From Paraburkholderia sp. BL23I1N1 (GTDB taxonomy: Bacteria > Pseudomonadota > Gammaproteobacteria > Burkholderiales > Burkholderiaceae), in NCBI RefSeq assembly GCF_003610295.1, contig NZ_RAPV01000003.1:362841-426840 (forward strand): DNA of 64,000 bases, in the 5' to 3' direction. The translations under genes and the position numbers were made by a program. Shown here piece after piece: positions 21,051 through 29,846 of this stretch (the first letter of the stretch is position 1; each line of letters begins with the position of its first letter). The notes beneath the pieces are model-generated. The model saw only the letters and a program-made list of their open reading frames with translations. It did not search any database and was not told the origin of the DNA.

Positions 21051-22562
21051 TTACTTGTTGGTGGCTAACGCCCCCGCACTCTTCGAGCCGCCAAACAGTG
21101 CCGTCAGATACTGCGAGTTGTTGTTCATCGTCGCCATCAGCGTATTGAGCGCGGTGAACTGGTTCTGATACTGCTTCGTCAACTGCGCGCTGTAATTGGC
21201 GAGCGTGGCCTGCTGCGTCGTGATGCTCTTCAGATCGGCATTCAGCGCCGAACTGCGGGTGTCGATAATGCCGCCCGTCTTCACGAAATCCGTAATGCTC
21301 CTGTTCAGCTTGGCGCCAATGCCGTTGGTCGAGTTGAACAACGTGGCGACCTGCGCCGGGCTGCTGGTGAGCGATGTGCTCAGCTTCTTGCTGTCGATAA
21401 CCAGTGTGCCGTCCGCCGGATCGCCCTTCAGCGTAATGCCGATTGAAGCGAGACCGACCGTTGACGTTCCGGCGCCGACGCCACCGCCGACGATCGACGC
21501 CAACGTATTCTTGATCGTCATCAGCGTCGAATCGCCGAGCAGCGCGCCGCCGGTCTTCGACGACTTGTCGTACGAGGACAGCGAGTTGACGGTCGTGACG
21601 ACGGTGTTGTAGAGATTGGCGAAGTTGGTGATGGCCGTGCTCTGCGCGGTCGTGTCCGGCGCGATCGTCAGCGTCTGCGTGGTGCCGACCGCGGCGCTCG
21701 ACAGATTCAGCGTGACGCCGGAAATCGCCGATGCGACCGCGTTCGTGGAACTGCTCGCTGCAATCCCGCCGATGGTGAATAGCGCGTCCTGAGCGGCTTC
21801 GCTTTGCCGCCAGGCCTTGTTGGTATCCGATGAGACGATCGTGGACGCCGTCCCGTTCGCACCTGGCGTGGACGTCACGCCGAGACTCGACAGGCCCGCG
21901 TCGTTCTGAACATTGCTCGCGGACACGTTGATGGTGTTGGCCGCGCCGGTGGTCGTGGAGCGCAGCACCAGGTGAGCGCCGCCCGTGCCGGTCACGATCG
22001 TGGCGGTCACGCCCGGGTTGTTACCCGCTTTGTTGATTGCGTTGGCGATACCGCTCAACGTGTTGTTGGCGCCGTCGACCGTGACATCCATCGACTTGCC
22101 GCCGACCGCGATAGTCAGCTTGCCGGTGCCCAATTTGGCGGTGGCGTCGAACGCCGAGGACGACAAACTCTGCGACGCGGCGATTTGCGTGACGTCGATC
22201 GCGTAGCTGCCGGCGACCGCGCCGGGACCGGCCTTCGGGTCGATGCCTTTGCCGCTCGCGGTGGCGCCGAAGGTCGACAGCGTGGTGCCGTCGGAGAGAT
22301 TCTTGATCGCCGCCTGCAAGGCATTTAGCGCGGAGCTCAAGGCGCCATAAGCGGACAGGACGGTGGTGTCGCTCGTCTGTTTGGCCTTTAGTGCCGCCGT
22401 CTGGCCGGCCGTCTTCGCATTCACGAGCGCCGACACCAGCGACGCCACGTCCATGGTCGAGTTGCCGGTGGAACCGCTGATAATCGATTGCGCCGCCTGC
22501 TGCAATTGACTCTGCGCGTCCGAGGTCGCGCTATTCACAGACGTAGTCGTGATCGTTGACAT
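21051..22562 (-). CDS. fliD: Flagellar hook-associated protein 2 (filament cap)
   Basis: This 503-residue protein is Ser/Thr/Ala-rich with heptad-like N- and C-terminal ends: DVASLVSALVNAKTAG near residue 38, and a C-terminal coil ending NNNSQYLTALFGG. These are the FliD_N and FliD_C regions that form the pentameric cap on the growing filament. The central part is variable, as usual. No fliC, fliS or other flagellar gene is nearby, so it stands outside the main flagellar clusters. A sigma-28-like promoter is expected upstream, but I could not identify a clear one. Confidence 0.93.
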   Translation of the reverse strand: MSTITTTSVNSATSDAQSQLQQAAQSIISGSTGNSTMDVASLVSALVNAKTAGQTAALKAKQTSDTTVLSAYGALSSALNALQAAIKNLSDGTTLSTFGATASGKGIDPKAGPGAVAGSYAIDVTQIAASQSLSSSAFDATAKLGTGKLTIAVGGKSMDVTVDGANNTLSGIANAINKAGNNPGVTATIVTGTGGAHLVLRSTTTGAANTINVSASNVQNDAGLSSLGVTSTPGANGTASTIVSSDTNKAWRQSEAAQDALFTIGGIAASSSTNAVASAISGVTLNLSSAAVGTTQTLTIAPDTTAQSTAITNFANLYNTVVTTVNSLSSYDKSSKTGGALLGDSTLMTIKNTLASIVGGGVGAGTSTVGLASIGITLKGDPADGTLVIDSKKLSTSLTSSPAQVATLFNSTNGIGAKLNRSITDFVKTGGIIDTRSSALNADLKSITTQQATLANYSAQLTKQYQNQFTALNTLMATMNNNSQYLTALFGGSKSAGALATNK

Positions 22563-22949
22563 GCAAAGGCTCCGTGCGTCGAATTATTCGTTATTCATTG
22601 CGTGACGCCCCGGTGGTCATTCTTATTACGGCGACAACCCGGTTACGTCGTGGTCACGTCGGTTTTCTTACAAATTTTTCAAATGTTACACCATGTTTCT
22701 TTGAAAGTTTGTGACGTTTTGTCGTAACAAATCACGGCGCATAAGCTTTTGTAGCGTCGGGGCTTCTCCCCGAAAACGGCTGACCATCTGTCTTCCGCCA
22801 GAATTTTTGCGGCTGCCGGTTGGTGCGGGGTTGTTGCGAAGTTGTCGCGAAGTTGTCGATTCTTCCCGCCTTCGTTCGTCGTCAGGTAAACGGCCCGTGC
22901 GGCCGTCATCGCGCCACAGCGCTCCTCGCAACCGCCCCAGGTGACCACG
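22563..22949. other. Divergent intergenic region fliD/GST
   Basis: This 387-bp stretch is AT-richer in its first half. It contains a direct repeat of CGAAGTTGTCG near 22838-22862, and no ORF or RNA gene is recognised. Confidence 0.5.
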
Positions 22950-23609
22950 ATGACCTTGAAGCTCTACGCCCACCCCTTCTCCTCGTACTGCCAGAAGGTG
23001 CTGACCGCGCTTTACGAGAACGGCACGCCGTTCGAACTGCGTCTCCTGTCGCACGACGACGCGCAGGTCATGGCGGAATTCGCCGCGCTGTGGCCGATCA
23101 AGCGCTTTCCTGTGCTCGTTGACGGCAGCCGGACCGTGACGGAGGCGAGCATCATCATCGAATATCTCGGCCTGTATCACCCAGGACCGGCGCCGCTCCT
23201 GCCGACCGATCCCCGCGCCGCGCTGGAAGTGCGCAGCATGGATCGCTTCTTCGACAATTACATCTCCACGCCGCAGCAAAAGATCGTGTACGACAGCCTG
23301 CGCCCCGAGCAGGAGCGCGATCCGCGCGCCGTGGCCGACGCCCGCGACATGCTCGACACCGCCTACGGCTGGCTCGACAAGGTGATGGCCGGGCGCGAAT
23401 GGGCGGCCGGCGATACGTTCAGCCTCGCCGATTGCGGCGCGGCGCCGTTCCTGTTCTATGCCGACTGGACGCACCGCATCGGCCCTGCTTTCGAGCACGT
23501 GCTCGCCTACCGGAAGCGGCTGCTGGCCCGGCCATCGTACGCCCGCGCGGTCGACGAAGCGCGCCCGTACCGCCCGCTGTTCCCGCTCGGCGCGCCCGAG
23601 CGCGATTGA
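22950..23609 (+). CDS. Glutathione S-transferase family protein
   Basis: This 219-residue protein has an N-terminal thioredoxin-like domain (MTLKLYAHPFSSYCQKV, cis-Pro in KRFPVLVDG, TEASIIIEYL) and an all-helical C-terminal domain from about residue 88. The Ser/Cys-containing SSYCQK at the active-site position fits bacterial GSTs that conjugate or reduce electrophiles. ATG 22950 is preferred over GTG 22941. It is followed 111 bp later by a LysR gene in the same direction. Confidence 0.9.
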   Translation: MTLKLYAHPFSSYCQKVLTALYENGTPFELRLLSHDDAQVMAEFAALWPIKRFPVLVDGSRTVTEASIIIEYLGLYHPGPAPLLPTDPRAALEVRSMDRFFDNYISTPQQKIVYDSLRPEQERDPRAVADARDMLDTAYGWLDKVMAGREWAAGDTFSLADCGAAPFLFYADWTHRIGPAFEHVLAYRKRLLARPSYARAVDEARPYRPLFPLGAPERD

Positions 23610-23720
23610 TCCTACGAACCCACACGGACTCAACATCACCGCGCGAGCGCGCCAACACTATTTTCAAGCGATACACTTCTGTTCGAAACCCACTTCAGCC
23701 CATCACTCATAAGGCAAAAC

Positions 23721-24638
23721 ATGGACCGTTTCGAAGCGATGGAGATATTTACGCGTGTGGTCGAAGCGAACAGCTTCACCAAAGTATCCGAGTCGCTCGA
23801 CCTGCCCCGCGCCAAAGTCAGCCGCACCATTCAGGCTCTGGAAGAGCATGTCGGTGTGCGGCTCCTGAACCGTTCGACGCGGCAAGTCAGCGTGACCGAA
23901 GACGGCGCGCTGTTCTACGACCGTTGCGTGCGTATCCTCGCGGAAGTCACCGATGCCGAATCGTCGCTGTCGAACAAGCGCGAGCATCCGAGCGGCACGA
24001 TTCGCGTCGATACCTCCGGCACGCTCGCCCGTGCGCTGCTGCTGCCCGCGCTCGACGATTTCTACCGGCAATACCCCGAGATCGACGTTCGGCTCGGCCT
24101 GGCGGACCGCAATATCGATCTGATCCAGGACGGCGTGGATTGTGTGATCCGCATGGGTACGCCGGAAGAGTCGAGTCTCGTCGCGCGACGCATCGGCGAC
24201 GCGCGGATCGTGACCTGCGCGTCGCCGGCCTATCTGGAGAAATTCGGCACGCCGACCACGCTCGACGAACTCAGCGAACACCGCGCAGTCAACTACGTTT
24301 CCGCGCGCAGCGGCAAGACCTTTCCATTCGAGTACCAGGTGGACGGCGAGATCGTCAAGGTCACATTGAAGAGCGTGCTCGCGGTCAACGACGGCAGCGT
24401 CTACATCGGCGCGGCTGCGCTCGGCCACGGCATCATCCAGCCGTCGCGCTTCATGGTCGCGGATCTGATCGCGCAAGGCGCGCTCAGGGAAATCCTCACG
24501 ACCTACACGAGCCCTGGCGCGCCGCTGTCGATTTTGTATGCGCATCGCCGCAATCTGAGTTCACGGCTTCGCGCCTTCACCGAGTGGGTCACCGAACTGG
24601 CGCGAAACAATCCGGATCTGCGCATCACGGACGGTTGA
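23721..24638 (+). CDS. LysR-type regulator (CrgA-like)
   Basis: This 305-residue protein has its winged helix at residues 1-60 (SLDLPRAKVSRTIQALEEH), of the CrgA/DsdC-like class that regulates oxidoreductases and efflux. The effector domain contains GLADRNIDLIQDGVDCVIRMG, typical of this class. Its target is unknown. The neighbouring GST gene on the same strand is a candidate. Confidence 0.92.
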   Translation: MDRFEAMEIFTRVVEANSFTKVSESLDLPRAKVSRTIQALEEHVGVRLLNRSTRQVSVTEDGALFYDRCVRILAEVTDAESSLSNKREHPSGTIRVDTSGTLARALLLPALDDFYRQYPEIDVRLGLADRNIDLIQDGVDCVIRMGTPEESSLVARRIGDARIVTCASPAYLEKFGTPTTLDELSEHRAVNYVSARSGKTFPFEYQVDGEIVKVTLKSVLAVNDGSVYIGAAALGHGIIQPSRFMVADLIAQGALREILTTYTSPGAPLSILYAHRRNLSSRLRAFTEWVTELARNNPDLRITDG

Positions 24639-24700
24639 CACCACGGCGCGGGAGCGCTGTGTTCATGTTCCGGCTCTGAAGCAAGCGGTACCCGGTAAAC

Positions 24701-24745
24701 GAAGAAGGCCCCATGCGTCTCACAACGCATGGGGCCTTCTTCATC
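24701..24745. terminator. Bidirectional terminator
   Basis: GAAGAAGGCCCCATGCGT and ACGCATGGGGCCTTCTTC form a perfect 18-bp stem between the convergent LysR gene and the sugar-transporter ATPase. Confidence 0.9.
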
Positions 24746-24777
24746 TTCAACGCGAATCGCCCGGCGAATTAGCCGCC

Positions 24778-25893
24778 TCAAGCAATCCGTTCTTCATTGG
24801 ACGGATCGAACAACACCGCCTTCGATGCGTCGAACAACAGCGTCGCATTCGTCAGCGGCTGCGGGTTCGAAGCCGGGTGCACACGGCTCACAATGCGCTT
24901 GCCGTTGACCTGCGCGAACACCAGCGTGTCCGGTCCGGTCGGCTCGATCACGTCGACCTTCACGTCGATCGACTGCAGCTTCGCGTGGTCACCATGCGCG
25001 CCGCGTGCGTCCGTGATCCGCTCAGGGCGCAGGCCGAGAATCACGTCGCGCCCAACGTGCGACTTCACCTTCGCCGACTCGAACGGCAGGTTCAACACAT
25101 TGCGCGCGGCGCCCGTATCCAGCTCGATGCCGACGCCCGAACCCTGCTCCACCAGCTTGCCCTGGATGAAGTTCATCGGCGGCGCGCCGATGAAGCCTGC
25201 CACGAACAGATTAGCCGGCGAGTCGTAGATTTCCTGCGGCGCACCGAACTGCTGGACGATGCCGTCTTTCATCACCGCGATGCGGTCGCCGAGCGTCATG
25301 GCTTCGATCTGATCGTGCGTCACGTACACGATCGTCGTGCCGAGGCGTTGATGCAGCAACTTGATTTCCGAACGCATCTCGATACGCAGTTTCGCGTCGA
25401 GGTTCGACAGCGGTTCGTCGAACAGGAACATCACCGGATCGCGTGCGAGCGCACGGCCCATGGCCACGCGCTGACGCTGACCACCGGAGAGCTGACCCGG
25501 CTTGCGGTCCAGCAGGTGCGTGATCTGCAGCGTATTCGACACGCGATCGACGATCTGCGCCTGCTCCTGCTTCGGCACCTTGCGGATGTTCAGACCGAAC
25601 GAGATGTTCTCGCGCACCGTCATCGACGGATACAGCGCGTACGACTGGAACACCATCGCGATGTCGCGATCTTTCGGCGAGAGGTTGTTCACCGTCTTGC
25701 CGTCGATCTGAATCTCGCCCTTGGTCACGGTTTCGAGGCCGGCGATCATGTTGAGCAGCGTCGATTTCCCGCAGCCCGAGCCGCCGACGAGAATCAGGAA
25801 CTGGCCGTCTTCGATGTCGATGTTGACACCCTTCAGAACCGGCACCCCGTTCGGGTAAGTCTTGTACACGTCACGGATGGAAAGGCTTGCCAT
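24778..25893 (-). CDS. ugpC: Sugar ABC transporter ATPase (MalK/UgpC type, GtsD role)
   Basis: This 371-residue protein has Walker A GGSGCGKSTLLNMIAG at about residue 37, the Q-loop, the signature LSGGQRQRVAMGRAL near 134 and Walker B VMFLFDEPLSNLDAKL. A C-terminal TOBE/OB regulatory domain from about 235 contains GLRPERI. This is the CUT1-type ATPase that powers the two permeases upstream. Automatic tools often name it UgpC, but the neighbouring binding protein points to glucose or mannose. It is separated from the permease by about 190 bp holding hairpins, which may tune its expression. Confidence 0.95.
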   Translation of the reverse strand: MASLSIRDVYKTYPNGVPVLKGVNIDIEDGQFLILVGGSGCGKSTLLNMIAGLETVTKGEIQIDGKTVNNLSPKDRDIAMVFQSYALYPSMTVRENISFGLNIRKVPKQEQAQIVDRVSNTLQITHLLDRKPGQLSGGQRQRVAMGRALARDPVMFLFDEPLSNLDAKLRIEMRSEIKLLHQRLGTTIVYVTHDQIEAMTLGDRIAVMKDGIVQQFGAPQEIYDSPANLFVAGFIGAPPMNFIQGKLVEQGSGVGIELDTGAARNVLNLPFESAKVKSHVGRDVILGLRPERITDARGAHGDHAKLQSIDVKVDVIEPTGPDTLVFAQVNGKRIVSRVHPASNPQPLTNATLLFDASKAVLFDPSNEERIA

Positions 25894-25954
25894 GCTGTGA
25901 ATCCTCTTGTCTCTGGTGCAACTTGGAAGCGCCCCCGAACCTGGCTCTTCGCGC

Positions 25955-26007
25955 CAGGCCCCCCCGAGGGGGGCTGAGAAAACTTGGGGCGGCCCGGCGT
26001 TTTCTCA
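25955..26007 (-). other. Intercistronic hairpins between permease and ATPase genes
   Basis: AGGCCCCCCCGAGGGGGGCT is nearly self-complementary and is followed at once by TGAGAAAAC (25975-25983) and its exact inverse GTTTTCTCA (25999-26007). There is no T-tract on the minus strand right after the hairpins. They could stabilise or attenuate the messenger. Confidence 0.55.
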
Positions 26008-26080
26008 GGAGCGTCTTGTCGGATGACGGCGGCGCACTATCGAAGACGCCCCGCCGCGATGCGAATGGTTTAACCCGGGT

Positions 26081-26938
26081 TTAGCCCTTAACCGCGCCCG
26101 CCGTCAGACCGCGCACGAAATAGCGGCCGGCGACGATATAGACGAGCAGCGTCGGCAACGCGGCGATGATCGCGCCGGCCATGTCCACGTTGTATTCCTT
26201 CACGCCGGTCGACGTGTTCACGAGGTTGTTCAGCGCCACCGTGATCGGCATCGAATCGACACCGGAGAACACAATCCCGAACAGGAAGTCATTCCAGATC
26301 TGCGTGAATTGCCAGATCAGGCACACCATGAAAATCGGCAACGACACCGGCATCAGAATCTTCGTGAAGATCGTGAAGAAACCCGCACCGTCGATCCGCG
26401 CGGCCTTCACGAGTTCAGCCGGAATGCTCACGTAGAAGTTGCGGAAGAACATCGTGGTGAAGGCGATACCGTAGATCACGTGCACCACCACCAGACCGGT
26501 CGTCGTGTTCGACAGGCCAAGGAAGCCTTCGAAACGCGCCATCGGCAGCAGGATCGCCTGGAACGGAATGAAGCAGCCGACCAGGATCATCGTGAAGATC
26601 GGATCCGCGCCGCGGAAACGCCAGTGCGTGAGCACATAACCGTTGAACGCGCCGATGATCGACGAAATCAGCACGGCCGGAATCACCATGCGCACGGAGT
26701 TCATGAAGAACGGCTGCATGCCGTCGCAGCGCACACCCGTACACGCACCGCTCCATGCCTTGATCCATGGATCGATGGTCCAGTGAGTCGGCGGCGTGAG
26801 CAGGTTGCCGGAGCGCAGCTGGTCGATGTCCTTGAACGACGTGGACAGCATCACGTACAACGGGAACAGGAAATACAGGGCGAACAGAATCAAGGCCGCA
26901 TAAATGACGGCACGGCTGATCGTCATCTTAGGCTGCAT
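26081..26938 (-). CDS. gtsC: Sugar ABC permease, second subunit (GtsC-like)
   Basis: This 285-residue, six-helix inner-membrane protein has the MalG/CUT1 coupling loop EAA-like motif ELVKAARIDGAGFFTIF, which docks to the ATPase. An insert of about 30 residues containing two cysteines follows the first helix (GACTGVRCDG), as in glucose/mannose GtsC proteins. Its start overlaps the end of the preceding permease gene by 11 bp, so translation is coupled. Confidence 0.93.
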   Translation of the reverse strand: MQPKMTISRAVIYAALILFALYFLFPLYVMLSTSFKDIDQLRSGNLLTPPTHWTIDPWIKAWSGACTGVRCDGMQPFFMNSVRMVIPAVLISSIIGAFNGYVLTHWRFRGADPIFTMILVGCFIPFQAILLPMARFEGFLGLSNTTTGLVVVHVIYGIAFTTMFFRNFYVSIPAELVKAARIDGAGFFTIFTKILMPVSLPIFMVCLIWQFTQIWNDFLFGIVFSGVDSMPITVALNNLVNTSTGVKEYNVDMAGAIIAALPTLLVYIVAGRYFVRGLTAGAVKG

Positions 26939-27869
26939 TGCGGGTGCTCCTCGATTCCAGATACATCAGCGGCACGAGCACGGCCACAACGGTAGCGAGC
27001 ATCATCATCGACGAAGCCGCGCCGACGCCCAGCTGCCCGCGATTGAACGAAAACGTGTACATGAAAATAGCCGGCAGCGAGGAAGACGTACCCGGGCCGC
27101 CCGCGGTCAACGCGACGACCAGGTCGAAGGTCTTGATCGTGATGTGGCAGAGAATCAGCAGCACGGAGAAAAACACCGGGCGCATGCTCGGAATCACGAT
27201 CTTGCGGTAGATGGTGGGCAAGCCCGCGCCGTCCATCTGCGCGGCCTTGAAAATTTCACCGTCGACGCCGCGCAAACCCGCGAGAAACAGCGCCATCACG
27301 AAGCCGGTGGATTGCCACACCGCTGCGATCACGACGCAGAAAATCGCCTTGTCGGGGTCGCCGAGCCAACTGAACGAGAAGCTTGTCCAGCCCCAGTCGT
27401 GAAACACCTTCTCGAGGCCGACGCTCGGCGTCATGATCCATTGCCACGCGGTACCCGTCACGATGAACGAAAGCGCCATCGGGTACAGGAACACGGCGCG
27501 CAGCGCGCCTTCGTTGCGGATCTGCTGGTCGAGCAGGATCGCGAGGAACAGGCCGAGGCCAATACAGATACCGATAAACGGAATGCCGAACCAGCCGAGG
27601 TTGGCAGCCGAGGTCCAGAACACATCGTTATCGAACAGTTCGCGATAACGGTCGAGACCGACAAATTCATAACGTGGCATCAGCCGCGAATTCGACAGCG
27701 ACAGATAACCGGTAATAGCGATGAAGCCATACACGAAGATCAGGCTGATCACGACGCTGGGTGCGAGCACCAGCTTCGGAATCCAGCGATCGGCAAGGGC
27801 CGCCATCGGCGACGTGCGGCGGGTCACGGAAGCCGTGGATTTCCCGTTTCCGCTGATAGAAGCAGTCAC
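26928..27869 (-). CDS. gtsB: Sugar ABC permease, first subunit (GtsB-like)
   Basis: This 313-residue, six-helix permease of the MalF/CUT1 class has the coupling motif EIFKAAQMDGAGLPTIYRK. I chose GTG 27869 because AGGAG lies at the right distance. A longer frame to 27932 would add an Arg-rich, atypical N-terminus. It forms the transmembrane pore with the overlapping GtsC-like gene. Confidence 0.9.
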   Translation of the reverse strand: MTASISGNGKSTASVTRRTSPMAALADRWIPKLVLAPSVVISLIFVYGFIAITGYLSLSNSRLMPRYEFVGLDRYRELFDNDVFWTSAANLGWFGIPFIGICIGLGLFLAILLDQQIRNEGALRAVFLYPMALSFIVTGTAWQWIMTPSVGLEKVFHDWGWTSFSFSWLGDPDKAIFCVVIAAVWQSTGFVMALFLAGLRGVDGEIFKAAQMDGAGLPTIYRKIVIPSMRPVFFSVLLILCHITIKTFDLVVALTAGGPGTSSSLPAIFMYTFSFNRGQLGVGAASSMMMLATVVAVLVPLMYLESRSTRNAA

Positions 27870-28067
27870 TACTCGACTCCTGCTGAAACTGTACCGCCGG
27901 GGTGCGCGCGCATGGACAACGCGAGACCGCAACGGCCTAGGTGTGACTCGATGAAACCAGGGGTGAAGACGCTCGCCCTAAGTAACGCAACTGCCGCAAG
28001 CAATCTGAGGCGCGCACCCGGTGCTCTCAAGGAGAACAGCCAGGCGCGCCACTTCGCTTAACGCTGC

Positions 28068-29315
28068 TTACCTGGTCTTCGCTGCCTTCGCGAGTGCGGC
28101 AACCGCGCTCTTCGAATCTTGCTGCGAGTTCATGAACTTCGTGACCACGTCCGAGATCGCACCGGCAGCTGCATCCGGTTGCGCCATGCCGTGTGCCAGC
28201 GAAGGCACATAGCCGCCGGACTTGATCGCCACTTGTTCATCCGCGTACGACTTCTTCGCACATTCGTCGAACTTGGCCATCGAAACGCCCAGACGAACCG
28301 GGATCGAACCCTTGTTCAGGCTGAACTGTTCCTGGAAGTCCGGCGACATGATCGTCTTGGCCAGTGCCAGTTGACCCGGCGTTGCAGCCTTCTGGCCCTT
28401 CTGCTGGAAGAACACGAACGAGTCGACGTTGAACGTGTAAGCCTTTTCCGTGCCCGGCACCGCAGCGCAGACGTAGTCCGAACCCGCCTTCTTGCCGGCG
28501 TTGGCGAACTCGCCCTTCGCCCAGTCGCCCATGAACTGCATGCCGGCCTTGCCGTTGATGACCATGGCCGTTGCCAGGTTCCAGTCACGGCCCGTGCGGC
28601 CCGCGTCGAAGTAACCCTGGATCTTGCGGACCGTGTCGAACACACCGACCATCTGGTCCGACGTCAACGTCTTCTCGTCGAGGTCGACCAGCGCCTTCCT
28701 GTAGAAGCCCGCGCCTTGCGACAGAACGACGTCTTCCCACAGCGTCAGGTCTTGCCACGGCTGACCGCCCATCGCGATCGGCTGGATGCCCGCGGCCTTC
28801 ATCTTGTCGGCCACCGCGAAGAACTCAGGCCACGTGGTCGGCACCTTGCCGCCTGCCTTGTCCAGCGCTGCCTTGTTGATGTACAGCCAGTTCACGCGGT
28901 GCACCGAGAACGGCGCGGCAACGTAATGGCCGTCTGCGTGCATGATCTTGTCGATTTCCGGCGGCAGGTTCTTTTTCCAGTCGCCTGCAACCGAATCGAT
29001 CGGTACCAGCACGCCTTGCTCCGCCCAGTCCTGGATCAGCGGACCCTTGATCTGCGCAGCGCTCGGTGCATTGCCCGAGATCACCTGCGTCTTGAGTGCC
29101 GTCATGGCAGCCGCACCTGCGCCGCCAGCAACCGCGAAGTCCTTCCACGTGTAACCTTCCTTCGTCATGTCGTCCTTGAGGACGCCGACGGCTTTCGATT
29201 CGCCGCCCGAAGTCCACCAGTGCAACACTTCGATCGACTCGGCAGCCTGCACGGCCGAGACGCCACACATCAGACCCGCGGCGCACAAAGCGCCCATGAT
29301 CGCGCGAAATTTCAT
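28068..29315 (-). CDS. gtsA: Periplasmic glucose/mannose-type binding protein (GtsA-like)
   Basis: This 415-residue protein has a Sec signal peptide (MKFRAIMGALCAAGLMCGVS, cleaved after VQAA). The mature N-terminus, SIEVLHWWTSGGESKAVGVL, is typical of CUT1 glucose-binding proteins, where the Trp pair stacks on the sugar. SGGYVPSLAHGMAQPDAAAG near the C-terminus also fits. It is first in the transporter operon, 198 bp before the permease, and is probably transcribed most strongly. It is divergent from zwf, so uptake and first metabolism are neighbours. Confidence 0.94.
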   Translation of the reverse strand: MKFRAIMGALCAAGLMCGVSAVQAAESIEVLHWWTSGGESKAVGVLKDDMTKEGYTWKDFAVAGGAGAAAMTALKTQVISGNAPSAAQIKGPLIQDWAEQGVLVPIDSVAGDWKKNLPPEIDKIMHADGHYVAAPFSVHRVNWLYINKAALDKAGGKVPTTWPEFFAVADKMKAAGIQPIAMGGQPWQDLTLWEDVVLSQGAGFYRKALVDLDEKTLTSDQMVGVFDTVRKIQGYFDAGRTGRDWNLATAMVINGKAGMQFMGDWAKGEFANAGKKAGSDYVCAAVPGTEKAYTFNVDSFVFFQQKGQKAATPGQLALAKTIMSPDFQEQFSLNKGSIPVRLGVSMAKFDECAKKSYADEQVAIKSGGYVPSLAHGMAQPDAAAGAISDVVTKFMNSQQDSKSAVAALAKAAKTR

Positions 29316-29738
29316 TGCTTATCTCCTCCAGACACCTGAACAAAAAACAAATGGCCCCTGATGTCGCCAGGGTGCTGTGGTTGGTTCAAACAGGCAAAAC
29401 ACTGGGCGATCGAGCACGGTCGGGCGCATGCATCAAACATGTGCCGGCGGACCGATATCCGGCCGCTGGAAGCTCAAGAGATGAGTGGTTCGGGATGCAA
29501 CTGACTGTCTCCTCTTTTGATTTTTGCCTGCCCGCGTCGCGCGCGGCAGACTCGAGGTGCCTCGCACGTTAACCCTGACGCCAGACCTGCCTTCCGGCTT
29601 TCCGTAAGGGCTGCCGGGGGCATGCTGGCACGTGTCCGCACGCGATGTCCGTTAACATGCAGGGGGCGCCTGCCGATTCGGGAAAACGCGCATCTAGCCT
29701 CACAGCGCACGCTTTTTTCATCGAATTAGCGCTACCTC
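29316..29738. other. Divergent region between the transporter and zwf operons
   Basis: No gene is seen here. The part next to gtsA carries its ribosome site (GGAGGAGATAAGC on the minus strand). I found no second copy of the HexR-type palindrome that sits on the zwf side. Confidence 0.5.
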
Positions 29739-29766
29739 TTGATTTGGATTGTAGTTAAACTACAAT
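29739..29766 (+). promoter_or_regulatory. zwf promoter with overlapping HexR-type operator
   Basis: A -35 box TTGATT (29739-29744) and a -10 box TACAAT (29761-29766) are 16 bp apart. Between them and over the -10 box lies the palindrome TTGTAGTTAAACTACAA (29749-29765), perfect around a central A. It matches the known HexR consensus TGTARTTWWAYTACA. A bound repressor would block RNA polymerase directly. The repressor gene is probably the glk/hexR fusion at the end of this operon. Confidence 0.75.
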
Positions 29767-29846
29767 TCAGTGTCAAAAAATATTTTATCGGACTACGGTC
29801 GCCCTTTCCGGTCACCACGGCGGCCCCAGGACATCGACGGAGACTC

